From Candidatus Nomurabacteria bacterium GW2011_GWF2_43_8 (GTDB taxonomy: Bacteria; Patescibacteriota; Minisyncoccia; Phycocordibacterales; UBA9973), in the NCBI GenBank assembly GCA_001000035.1, contig LCGX01000018.1, positions 1 through 17,232 of the forward strand: a stretch of 17,232 nt of DNA, read 5' to 3'. The notes under the pieces were generated by a model. It was not told the DNA's origin. It searched no databases and was given only the letters and a program-made list of their open reading frames with translations. Positions within the stretch are counted from its first letter, which is position 1. Every line of letters begins with the position of its first letter. The position numbers and the translations under genes were made by a program. Below are positions 7,560-13,142 of this stretch, piece by piece.

Positions 7560-8081
7560 TCAATATTTTTTAAACAATTTTTTAACTTTAGCCAGTCGTT
7601 CCTCGGGTGAACCAACTATCTCAATAAATGGAATCTTGTGGTTTTTTAAAATGTCTCTAATTTTTTGGTCTATATCTTGCTGAAATTTTATATCAGTCAT
7701 TCTCACGCCGTCGTCTTCAATCGTAAATTGCCCGCTGGGCAAATACACGACCAAGTCGTAATTACTAAATCTCGGTACCAACATTTTGGTGGCGAATTCA
7801 ATCAGGGCCGATTCTTCAGAAAACAAATGATGGATATACGCAAGCAAATCTATGGCACAACGGTCAGCCACCCACCTGCTCTCCGTATTTTCTAACTCAA
7901 TTTGTTTCGTAATCAGCCAACGCTCCGTTTCTGTTGTCGCGGTTTGGTCCAGGTTATATCCCGCTTCCTTGGCCAGTCGCGCCGCCTCAGGTAAAATTTT
8001 AAAATCGGGATAATGCTTATTAATTTGCCGGGCTAGGGTGGTTTTACCCACTCCTTGGGCGCCGGTAATCGCAATTTTCAT
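7560..8081 (-). CDS. Small P-loop NTPase/kinase (AAA_28 / NadR-like)
   Basis: A 173-aa protein with a Walker A motif GAQGVGKTT at residues 7-15, followed by LPEAARLAKEAGYNLDQ, then WVADRCAIDLLAYIHHLF (a DRxxxD motif typical of small-molecule kinases) and VVYLPSG. This order (GxQGxGKTTL, LPExAR, DRxxxDxxAY) is that of the AAA_28 family, which includes the ribosylnicotinamide-kinase domain of NadR and related proteins. It probably phosphorylates a small metabolite, perhaps a nucleoside; the substrate is not known. Its placement between ahcY (1 nt after the ahcY stop) and metK suggests a role near nucleoside or SAM metabolism, for example handling adenosine released by AhcY, but this is inference only. 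Confidence 0.8.
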   Translation of the reverse strand: MKIAITGAQGVGKTTLARQINKHYPDFKILPEAARLAKEAGYNLDQTATTETERWLITKQIELENTESRWVADRCAIDLLAYIHHLFSEESALIEFATKMLVPRFSNYDLVVYLPSGQFTIEDDGVRMTDIKFQQDIDQKIRDILKNHKIPFIEIVGSPEERLAKVKKLFKKY

Positions 8082-8082
8082 T

Positions 8083-9312
8083 TTATTTTGTGCCGTTTCT
8101 CCAGCCAGATATGTATTTTTTCTGACGCTCGGAAAGCGTGTCTATCTTTATTCCTAAATTACACAATTTCAGAGCGGCGATTTTTTTATCCAAAATTTCC
8201 GGTAAAAGATGAACGGAATTGGAAAGCCTTCCCTTGTTTTCAAGAATAAATTTTACAGCCAGTATTTGATTGGCAAAACTCATGTCCATGACCGAGGCCG
8301 GGTGCCCTTCAGCGCTCCCGAGATTGACCAAGCGTCCACCCGCCAGTATGAACACTGTTTTACCGCTTTTCAACTCATAACTTTCCACAAAATCACGCAG
8401 AACTTTCCTGGATTTGGTAATTTTTCGGAGCGCGGGAAGATCAATCTCAACATCAAAATGCCCGGAATTTGAAATTACGCACCCATCCTTGATGTTCTTG
8501 AACGTTTCTAGCCCGACCACTTTGATATTTCCAGTAACCGTGCAGATAAAGTCCGCGATTTTCCCCGCCTCTGCCATCGGCATGACGCGGAATCCGTCCA
8601 TCAGCGCCTCTATGGCTTTAACCGGATCAATTTCAGTAACAACGACATTTGCTCCCATCCCTCGCGCTCGCATGGCGAGTCCTTTTCCGCACCATCCGTA
8701 GCCGGCAATGATAAAAACAGAACCGGCGATCAGCTTATTCGTGGCGCGGATTATCCCGTCCAGTGTTGATTGCCCCGTGCCGTAGCGGTTATCAAAAAAA
8801 TGTTTAGTCATGGAATCATTCACGGCAACAACAGGGAACAGTAGCGTCCCTTCTTTGGCCATCGATTTCAGGCGGGAGACGCCCGTGGTTGTTTCTTCCG
8901 TTCCGCCCAATATCTTTTTTGCCTGGCTTTTTCTGAAAGCGTGCAGTTCCGAGACCAAGTCTGCCCCGTCATCCATGGTAATATTTGGTCGCATATCAAG
9001 TACCTTGCGCAGATGCGCGAAGTATTCTTTTTTGTTCTCGCCTTTTTTGGCAAAAACAGCAACGTCATTTTGGGTTGAAAGGGGATTAGAAGCGCACAAT
9101 CCCACTTTAGCGCCTCCTTCCTTGAGCGCAATCATCAAATTGGCCGTTTCAGCTGTTACGTGGAGGCATGCTCCAACGGCAATATTTTTGAACGGTTTTG
9201 ACTTTTTGAAAACAGAAGCGATGCCGGAGAGTACTGGCATGTCCTTTTTGGCCCACTCGATTTTAACCATTCCCTTTTTTGCCGAATTAACGTCTTTGAT
9301 GTCGTATCTCAT
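8083..9312 (-). CDS. ahcY: Adenosylhomocysteinase
   Basis: AhcY reversibly hydrolyses S-adenosylhomocysteine, the inhibitory by-product of SAM-dependent methylation, to homocysteine and adenosine, using tightly bound NAD. The 409-aa protein has LHVTAETANL (51-60), CASNPLSTQNDVA (73-85), the substrate-site segments DDGADL (114-119) and EETTTGV (139-145), NDSMTKHFFDNRYGTGQS (165-182), the NAD-binding GYGWCGKG at 204-211, and SNSGHFDVEID. The length and the C-terminus ending YISGWRNGTK, without the PDHYRY-type tail, match the shorter form found in archaea and some bacteria. It is the first gene of the ahcY-kinase-metK minus-strand group and divergent from the dksA-like gene over 76 nt. Confidence 0.95.
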   Translation of the reverse strand: MRYDIKDVNSAKKGMVKIEWAKKDMPVLSGIASVFKKSKPFKNIAVGACLHVTAETANLMIALKEGGAKVGLCASNPLSTQNDVAVFAKKGENKKEYFAHLRKVLDMRPNITMDDGADLVSELHAFRKSQAKKILGGTEETTTGVSRLKSMAKEGTLLFPVVAVNDSMTKHFFDNRYGTGQSTLDGIIRATNKLIAGSVFIIAGYGWCGKGLAMRARGMGANVVVTEIDPVKAIEALMDGFRVMPMAEAGKIADFICTVTGNIKVVGLETFKNIKDGCVISNSGHFDVEIDLPALRKITKSRKVLRDFVESYELKSGKTVFILAGGRLVNLGSAEGHPASVMDMSFANQILAVKFILENKGRLSNSVHLLPEILDKKIAALKLCNLGIKIDTLSERQKKYISGWRNGTK

Positions 9313-9319
9313 GATAGGT

Positions 9320-9325
9320 ATTTTA
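9320..9325 (-). promoter_or_regulatory. -10 element of ahcY (leaderless)
   Basis: TAAAAT on the minus strand ends 7 nt before the ahcY ATG at 9312. The -35 region is poor. The spacing predicts a leaderless or nearly leaderless transcript, like the divergent promoter for the dksA-like gene. Confidence 0.4.
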
Positions 9326-9354
9326 ACACAAAAACACTAAATAGATTTAGCCCC

Positions 9355-9382
9355 TTGCTATGAAAAATGAACATGCTATTAT
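9355..9382 (+). promoter_or_regulatory. Promoter of the dksA-like/yifB unit (leaderless)
   Basis: TTGCTA (9355-9360), a 16-nt spacer, and TATTAT (9377-9382) with TGC directly before it (extended -10). The -10 ends exactly 6 nt before the ATG at 9389, leaving no room for a Shine-Dalgarno sequence. Confidence 0.55.
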
Positions 9383-9388
9383 ACCCAC

Positions 9389-9760
9389 ATGTTAGACAAG
9401 AAAAAGATAAAAGAAAAACTGGAAAGCGAAAGAGACGTTCTGCTCGAGCAGATGAAAGGCCTGGGCAGATTGAACGAGGAGACGGGCGAGTGGGAGACGA
9501 CTCCGGAGGAGTTGGAATTTCCGGAATCGGACGAGAACGACAAAGCCGACCGCTTCGAGGATTTCGAGGCGCGTAGTTCGATGATGAAGCCCCTGGAAAC
9601 GAGGTTGAGCAATATTTTGAAAGCGATCAAGGGGATTAATAGGGAATCTTTCGGCAAATGCGAGGTATGCAAAAAAGATATCGAGATGACGCGCCTGGAA
9701 GTGAACCCGGCCGCCCGCACCTGCAAAAAGCATTTGGACAGCATTTCGGAGGAAAGTTAA
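9389..9760 (+). CDS. DksA/TraR-type zinc-finger protein
   Basis: A 123-aa, charged protein. Residues 1-85 form a long helical, acidic coiled region, and the C-terminal part carries CEVCKKDIEMTRLEVNPAARTCKKH: Cys91, Cys94, Cys112 and His115, so the fourth zinc ligand of the usual CxxC-x17-CxxC finger is histidine. The FGKCEVCKKDI and RLEVNPAARTC phrases match the TraR/DksA C-terminal finger. Family members bind RNA polymerase through the secondary channel and modulate initiation, or in spore-formers act as YteA-like proteins; which role applies here is unclear. The acidic ESDENDKADRFEDFE segment (46-60) lies where DksA has its coiled-coil tip. yifB follows 12 nt downstream, so they probably share a transcript. 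Confidence 0.85.
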   Translation: MLDKKKIKEKLESERDVLLEQMKGLGRLNEETGEWETTPEELEFPESDENDKADRFEDFEARSSMMKPLETRLSNILKAIKGINRESFGKCEVCKKDIEMTRLEVNPAARTCKKHLDSISEES

Positions 9761-9772
9761 TATCAGCAGCTT

Positions 9773-11353
9773 ATGAGTTTTGCAAAAGTATATTCGGCGC
9801 AAGTCAATTTATTGAGGGGCGCAATCGTGACAATCGAAGTGGATTTGTCGAGAGGGCTCCATTCTTTCAGTGTGGTCGGACTGCCCGATAAAGCGGTGGA
9901 CGAGTCCAAGGACCGGGTCAGCGGGGCCATCAAGAATTCCGGTTTCCAATCACCCAAGGCGAAGAACCAAAAAATAATCGTTTCTCTGTCGCCGGCCGAT
10001 TTAAAAAAAGAAGGGCCGTTTTTTGATCTGGCTATCGCCATTGCCTATCTCCTGGCGGCCGGCGACATCAAGTTCGATTCAGAGAGGAAAATTTTTCTGG
10101 GAGAGCTTGGGCTCGACGGCACGCTCCGCGGAATCCGCGGGGCCCTGCCCTTGGCGCAGGAAGCCAAACGGATGGGATTTGAGGAAATTTACCTGCCAAA
10201 AGAAAATGCTGCTGAGGCGGCGTTGGTGGACGGTCTTGCGGTTTTCGGCGCGGGTAGTTTACGGGAAGTGCTAGAGCATCTTGATGAAAGCAAAAAGCCA
10301 GCGGAAGCCAGGCCGAAAAAAATTTCAATTCAGCCCCCGACCAAAGTAAATTATCAAAAAGAAGCGGCGCGCAGTGATTTTTCGGATATTCGCGGGCAGG
10401 AAGGCGCCAAGCGGGGACTCGAGATTGCCGCAGCCGGAGGGCATAATATCGCCATGTACGGTCCGCCGGGCACCGGCAAAACGATGCTGGCGCGGGCCTT
10501 TTCGCAATTATTGCCGGATTTGAGCATTGAGGAAGTTTTGGAAATTACCGGCATTCATTCGGTGGCCGGAAGCACGCGCGGAGAACTTGTCTGCTTTCCG
10601 CCCTTTCGCGCTCCGCACCACACTTCGTCCTACGTTTCCATCATCGGAGGGGGAACTTTTCCGAAGCCGGGAGAAGTGACGCTGGCGCACCGCGGAGTTT
10701 TGTTTCTGGACGAATTTCCGGAATTTGAAAAGAGGGTAATTGAATCGCTCCGCCAGCCGCTCGAAGACAATATCGTTTCCATTTCTCGAGCGCGTGGTTC
10801 GGCGATTTTTCCATCGAACTTTATTTTAGTGGCAGCCATGAATCCGTGCCCGTGCGGAAACGCCGGCAACAAACAAAAAGCCTGCATCTGCAAGCCGTCC
10901 GACCTCGACCGATATAAAAGAAAACTCTCCGGGCCGATCATCGACCGCATCGATTTGTGGGTTTCGGTCGGCAACGTTGATTACAAAAAACTTGGCGAAG
11001 AGGGAAGCGGGGAGACAAGCGGGAAGATAAGGGAGAGAGTGCTAAAAGCCCGAAAGATTCAAGAGGAAAGATTCTCCGCCCTAGGCGGATCCGCCTCTGG
11101 CGGAAAAAAATTGGGGAAAAACATCACGACCAACAGCGAGATGAATGTGAAAGAATTGGGGAGCATAGTGAAGCCCTCCAAGGAAGTGAGGGACTTACTC
11201 GACGATAGCGCCGAACGCTTGGCGCTTTCCGCCCGCGCCTATCACCGCGTGCTCAAAATTGCCCGCACGATCGCGGACTTAGAGAATTCCGAAACCGTCG
11301 AAGCCAATCATATTTTAGAAGCAATCCAATACCGGCCGAAGGTCACGCAGTAA
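9773..11353 (+). CDS. comM: YifB/ComM-family AAA+ ATPase (Mg-chelatase-like)
   Basis: A 526-aa protein with the three-part ComM layout: an N-terminal Lon-protease-like S5 domain (SFAKVYSAQVN, VVGLPDKAVDESKDRV), a central AAA+ ATPase with Walker A GPPGTGKT at 230-237, Walker B VLFLDEFPEF and NPCPCG with a CxC-type cysteine pair, and a C-terminal Mg-chelatase-like domain (ARAYHRVLKIARTIADLE). In naturally competent bacteria ComM is a helicase that drives branch migration when incoming DNA is integrated; in non-competent bacteria the role is uncertain. The protein is slightly longer than usual (about 500-510), partly because of an in-frame GC-rich palindrome coding for ALGGSASGGK at 11075-11104. 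No Shine-Dalgarno sequence at proper distance precedes the ATG. Confidence 0.93.
   Translation: MSFAKVYSAQVNLLRGAIVTIEVDLSRGLHSFSVVGLPDKAVDESKDRVSGAIKNSGFQSPKAKNQKIIVSLSPADLKKEGPFFDLAIAIAYLLAAGDIKFDSERKIFLGELGLDGTLRGIRGALPLAQEAKRMGFEEIYLPKENAAEAALVDGLAVFGAGSLREVLEHLDESKKPAEARPKKISIQPPTKVNYQKEAARSDFSDIRGQEGAKRGLEIAAAGGHNIAMYGPPGTGKTMLARAFSQLLPDLSIEEVLEITGIHSVAGSTRGELVCFPPFRAPHHTSSYVSIIGGGTFPKPGEVTLAHRGVLFLDEFPEFEKRVIESLRQPLEDNIVSISRARGSAIFPSNFILVAAMNPCPCGNAGNKQKACICKPSDLDRYKRKLSGPIIDRIDLWVSVGNVDYKKLGEEGSGETSGKIRERVLKARKIQEERFSALGGSASGGKKLGKNITTNSEMNVKELGSIVKPSKEVRDLLDDSAERLALSARAYHRVLKIARTIADLENSETVEANHILEAIQYRPKVTQ
11075..11104 (+). repeat. GC-rich palindromic repeat inside yifB
   Basis: Thirty bases made of two adjacent small hairpins: CCGCC-CTA-GGCGG, then CCGCC-TCT-GGCGG, joined by AT. 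The central GGCGGATCCGCC is a perfect 12-bp palindrome. It is in frame and adds a Gly/Ser/Ala stretch to the ATPase between its two conserved parts. It looks like a dispersed palindromic element rather than family-conserved coding sequence. Confidence 0.6.
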
Positions 11354-11358
11354 AAGTT

Positions 11359-11367
11359 TGTTATAAT
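11359..11367 (+). promoter_or_regulatory. Extended -10 promoter of the CYTH gene (leaderless)
   Basis: TGTTATAAT, a perfect TGn-TATAAT extended -10, ends exactly 6 nt before the ATG at 11374. No -35 match is present. It lies in the 20-nt gap after yifB. Confidence 0.6.
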
Positions 11368-11373
11368 TATATT

Positions 11374-11931
11374 ATGCAAGAAGAAATAGAAACAAGGTTT
11401 TTAGAAATAAATAAAGATGAATTGGTAAAAAAGCTTATCTCACTCGGAGCTGTTGATAAAGGCGAGGAAAAGTTGGAAGAAATAATTTTTCACGCGGCGG
11501 ATGGATCATGGGTTGGAAAAAGAAAATTTGTCCGTCTCCGAAAAACCAAAGATAAAATAAAACTGACTTATAAGGAAAATGTGGAGCAAACAGCCAGCAG
11601 CGCGCGGGAGATTGAATTTGAAATATCAGATTTGGAAAAATGCTCAAAATTTCTTGAGAAAATAGAATTGAAAGCAATGAGGCGGTTGGAGAAATACCGG
11701 CATACACTAGAACTCGGCGATGTGACTGTCGATGTTGATACTTGGCCGAAAATTCCGACTTATGTTGAAATAGAAGGACCATCAGTAGAATCTTTGAAAA
11801 ATTTTTGTAACGAATTCGGTCTTGACTGGGAAAAAAGATTTGACGGCGACGCGCGAGAGGTCTTCAGACACTACGGTTTTGATTTAGATAAAATCGATGT
11901 AATTACCTTCAGTGAGTTTAAGCAAAAATAA
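11374..11931 (+). CDS. CYTH-domain protein (class IV adenylate cyclase/thiamine-triphosphatase-like)
   Basis: A 185-aa single-domain CYTH protein. The N-terminal signature is EIETRFLEI (residues 4-12), a variant of the ExExK motif with Arg in the last place; RKFVRLRK, KIKLTYKE, REIEFEI, RRLEKYRHTLEL, VTVDVDTWPKIPTYVEIEGPS follow, giving the alternating charged strands that line the tunnel of these enzymes. The family binds triphosphates with divalent metal; members include CyaB-type adenylate cyclases, thiamine triphosphatases and inorganic triphosphatases. Length and the DTWPxIPTYVEIEGPS phrase fit CyaB-like bacterial/archaeal members, but cyclase activity cannot be inferred. Own promoter upstream; a weak terminator-like hairpin follows. 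Confidence 0.85.
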   Translation: MQEEIETRFLEINKDELVKKLISLGAVDKGEEKLEEIIFHAADGSWVGKRKFVRLRKTKDKIKLTYKENVEQTASSAREIEFEISDLEKCSKFLEKIELKAMRRLEKYRHTLELGDVTVDVDTWPKIPTYVEIEGPSVESLKNFCNEFGLDWEKRFDGDAREVFRHYGFDLDKIDVITFSEFKQK

Positions 11932-11964
11932 GCAACCCCCTCTTAACTTGCGCTTTATTTTTTT
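11924..11964 (+). terminator. Weak terminator-like hairpin after the CYTH gene
   Basis: AAAAATAAGC (11924-11933) can pair with GCTTTATTTTT (11952-11962) with one bulged base, followed by more T. The stem is almost all A-T and the loop is 18 nt, so this is a tentative call. Confidence 0.25.
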
Positions 11965-11978
11965 GTTAGGAGTATAAT
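11948..11978 (+). promoter_or_regulatory. Promoter of the 72-aa Cys/His-rich gene
   Basis: A perfect TATAAT at 11973-11978 with TTGCGC (11948-11953) at a long 19-nt spacing. Start of transcription should be near 11985, giving a leader of about 17 nt that contains a strong Shine-Dalgarno sequence. This differs from the leaderless arrangement of most neighbours. Confidence 0.45.
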
Positions 11979-11989
11979 TTAAACGGAAA

Positions 11990-11998
11990 GGGGAGGTG
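11990..11998 (+). promoter_or_regulatory. Strong ribosome binding site
   Basis: GGGGAGGTG, with the GGAGG core ending 5 nt before the ATG at 12002. It is the only strong Shine-Dalgarno sequence at a gene start in this window. It decides the ATG at 12002 over the GTG at 11996, which lies inside the binding site itself. Confidence 0.7.
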
Positions 11999-12001
11999 TA
12001 C

Positions 12002-12220
12002 ATGCTGAAAGATGGAGTTCTTGTCTGTGACAAGTGTGACCGGCCCATTTGGCCGGGACAGTTGCGGTCTATCTTCAAGGGCGAACATTACCACGTGGGC
12101 CCGAAGGACGGTCCCTTTGGGGAGAAGTCCTGCGAAGAGATGCATCACGAGGATTTACTCGCCAAGGAGTCAGGGGACGTTGCCATCGAGTTCACCAAGA
12201 TGGCAGCCAGCACTTGTTGA
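12002..12220 (+). CDS. Small Cys/His-rich protein, probable zinc ribbon, 72 aa
   Basis: Starts at ATG 12002 behind a strong Shine-Dalgarno site. The product has CDKC at residues 9-12, HYH at 29-31, Cys44, HH at 48-49 and a C-terminal Cys72. The CxxC followed by a possible His/Cys pair suggests a small zinc-binding fold; the middle (GEHYHVGPKDGPFGEKSCEEMHHEDL) is acidic and histidine-rich. I do not recognise a family. The gene stands alone with its own promoter, ribosome site and GC-rich terminator. Codon choice favours G/C-ending codons (CTG, AAG, GAC, GGC) more than the flanking CYTH gene and the 65-aa gene, so it is either highly expressed or acquired. Its role is unknown. Confidence 0.75.
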   Translation: MLKDGVLVCDKCDRPIWPGQLRSIFKGEHYHVGPKDGPFGEKSCEEMHHEDLLAKESGDVAIEFTKMAASTC

Positions 12221-12235
12221 GTTCGCCACGATCAC

Positions 12236-12273
12236 GGCCGGTGCCCTAGCAGGCATCGGCCGCTTCACTTTTT
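12236..12273 (+). terminator. Intrinsic terminator after the 72-aa gene
   Basis: GGCCGGTGCC (12236-12245), 6-nt loop CTAGCA, GGCATCGGCC (12252-12261): a 10-bp stem with one G-T pair. A T-run (12269-12273) follows after seven bases, a little further away than in a classical terminator. Confidence 0.65.
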
Positions 12274-12286
12274 AGACCCTTTTGAG

Positions 12287-12295
12287 TTATCCACA
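12287..12295 (+). promoter_or_regulatory. Perfect DnaA-box sequence
   Basis: TTATCCACA, identical to the E. coli high-affinity DnaA box, 9 nt upstream of the lexA-unit -35. Only one copy was seen, so an origin is not supported. It could be a DnaA site regulating the promoter, or chance. Confidence 0.3.
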
Positions 12296-12303
12296 ATTGC
12301 TTA

Positions 12304-12333
12304 TTGACAGGTGAACGCTCGTTCACTTATACT
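12304..12333 (+). promoter_or_regulatory. Promoter of the lexA transcription unit
   Basis: Perfect -35 TTGACA (12304-12309), 18-nt spacer, and TATACT -10 (12328-12333). The spacer is almost entirely taken up by the LexA operator. Transcription should start near 12340, giving a 33-nt leader before the 65-aa gene; no clear Shine-Dalgarno sequence is present. Confidence 0.75.
12311..12326. promoter_or_regulatory. LexA operator (SOS box, GAAC-N4-GTTC type)
   Basis: GTGAACGCTCGTTCAC is an inverted repeat of two perfect 7-bp arms around CT. Its core GAACGCTCGTTC matches the GAAC-N4-GTTC pattern of the Gram-positive (Cheo-type) LexA box. It lies between the -35 and -10, so bound repressor would block RNA polymerase. 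lexA itself is the second gene downstream, implying autoregulation. Confidence 0.8.
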
Positions 12334-12372
12334 TGTTTAAGTCGAGTTATTAGTTTAAACAAATATAAATTT

Positions 12373-12570
12373 ATGTCACAAGAACAATATTTAAAAATGT
12401 TAGAGAGGGAAATACAAAAAATCAACAAGAAAATTGATTTGAAGATTCTCCAAGGAGAAAAGTATTTTAAAGAGGCGAGGGAACACAAACTGCTTCTGCA
12501 AAAAGTCCGCTATCACAGCAAGGGTCGCTTTTTCAGAAAGTTTTTTCCGTCATTTGCCGTTCTTTTCTAG
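12373..12570 (+). CDS. Small basic helical protein, 65 aa, first gene of the lexA unit
   Basis: From ATG 12373 the product is MSQEQYLKMLEREIQKINKK and continues as a lysine/glutamate-rich amphipathic helix (about residues 4-40), ending in a basic, aromatic tail (GRFFRKFFPSFAVLF). The open frame extends upstream to 12304, but that lies inside the promoter and has no good start. No known family is recognised. Its stop is 3 nt before lexA, and the SOS-box promoter is directly upstream, so it should be induced with lexA. The compact coiled helix with a basic end could bind a protein partner or DNA; this is a guess from composition. Confidence 0.6.
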   Translation: MSQEQYLKMLEREIQKINKKIDLKILQGEKYFKEAREHKLLLQKVRYHSKGRFFRKFFPSFAVLF

Positions 12571-12573
12571 CCG

Positions 12574-13140
12574 ATGAAGAATCCATACCAAACAAAACTG
12601 GAGTTCTTCTACGAAAAGAACAAAAGAATGCCAACATATTCCGAAATGCTTCCGCTTTTTGGATTCAAATCAAAAAATGCGGTTTTCAAGGTGGTGGAGA
12701 AATTATTGGAAGCGGGCCTGGTAGCGAAAGATCACTTGGGTCGGTTGATTCCGACTGAGACCTTCGGCGAAGTACCGATGCTGGGCCTGGTCACGGCCGG
12801 TTTTCCGGCGACGGTGGAAGAAGAACAGGCGGAGACGGTGAACCTGGACGACCTTTTGATTAAAAACAAACCGCTGACTTATATGCTGGAAGTGGACGGG
12901 GATTCCATGATTGACGCGCATATCGAAAAAGGGGATATGGTGCTCGTGGAGAAAACAAATCAGGCGAAAGATGGCGATATAGTGATTGCCGAAGTGGACG
13001 GGGAATTTACGATGAAATATTTGCGAGAGAAAGGAAACAAGCGGTGGCTCGAACCGGCCAATAAAAATTACAAGCCGATTTATCCGGAGCATTCGCTTGA
13101 CATCAACGCGGTCGTGAAAGCGGTAATCAGGAAATACTAG
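12574..13140 (+). CDS. lexA: LexA repressor (SOS regulator, self-cleaving)
   Basis: A 188-aa LexA. The N-terminal ~60 residues form a winged helix (RMPTYSEMLPLFGFKSKNAVFKVVEKLLEAGLV). The C-terminal S24 peptidase domain shows the cleavage site Ala75-Gly76 in LVTAGFPA, the catalytic Ser111 in VDGDSMIDAHI, and Lys148 in EFTMKYL; spacing matches the E. coli protein (84-85, 119, 156). RecA filaments formed after DNA damage stimulate self-cleavage and derepression. A GAAC-N4-GTTC operator lies in the promoter of this unit. The ATG at 12574 is 3 nt after the 65-aa gene with no Shine-Dalgarno sequence. The unknown 213-aa gene starts 2 nt after its stop. Confidence 0.93.
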   Translation: MKNPYQTKLEFFYEKNKRMPTYSEMLPLFGFKSKNAVFKVVEKLLEAGLVAKDHLGRLIPTETFGEVPMLGLVTAGFPATVEEEQAETVNLDDLLIKNKPLTYMLEVDGDSMIDAHIEKGDMVLVEKTNQAKDGDIVIAEVDGEFTMKYLREKGNKRWLEPANKNYKPIYPEHSLDINAVVKAVIRKY

Positions 13141-13142
13141 AT

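Noticed and set aside
8810..9340. 176-aa open frame on the plus strand opposite ahcY
   Set aside because: Antisense shadow of a well-identified enzyme; it also runs across the ahcY promoter region.
11884..12249. Several overlapping open frames around the 72-aa gene
   Set aside because: Only the frame starting at 12002 has a promoter, a strong ribosome site and a coherent Cys/His pattern; the others are frame shadows of the GC-rich segment.
12333..12362. Inverted repeat TTGTTTAA...TTAAACAA around the lexA-unit start site
   Set aside because: The left arm lies mostly upstream of the expected transcript start, so it cannot fold in the mRNA, and AT-only 8-bp arms with a 14-nt gap are likely by chance.
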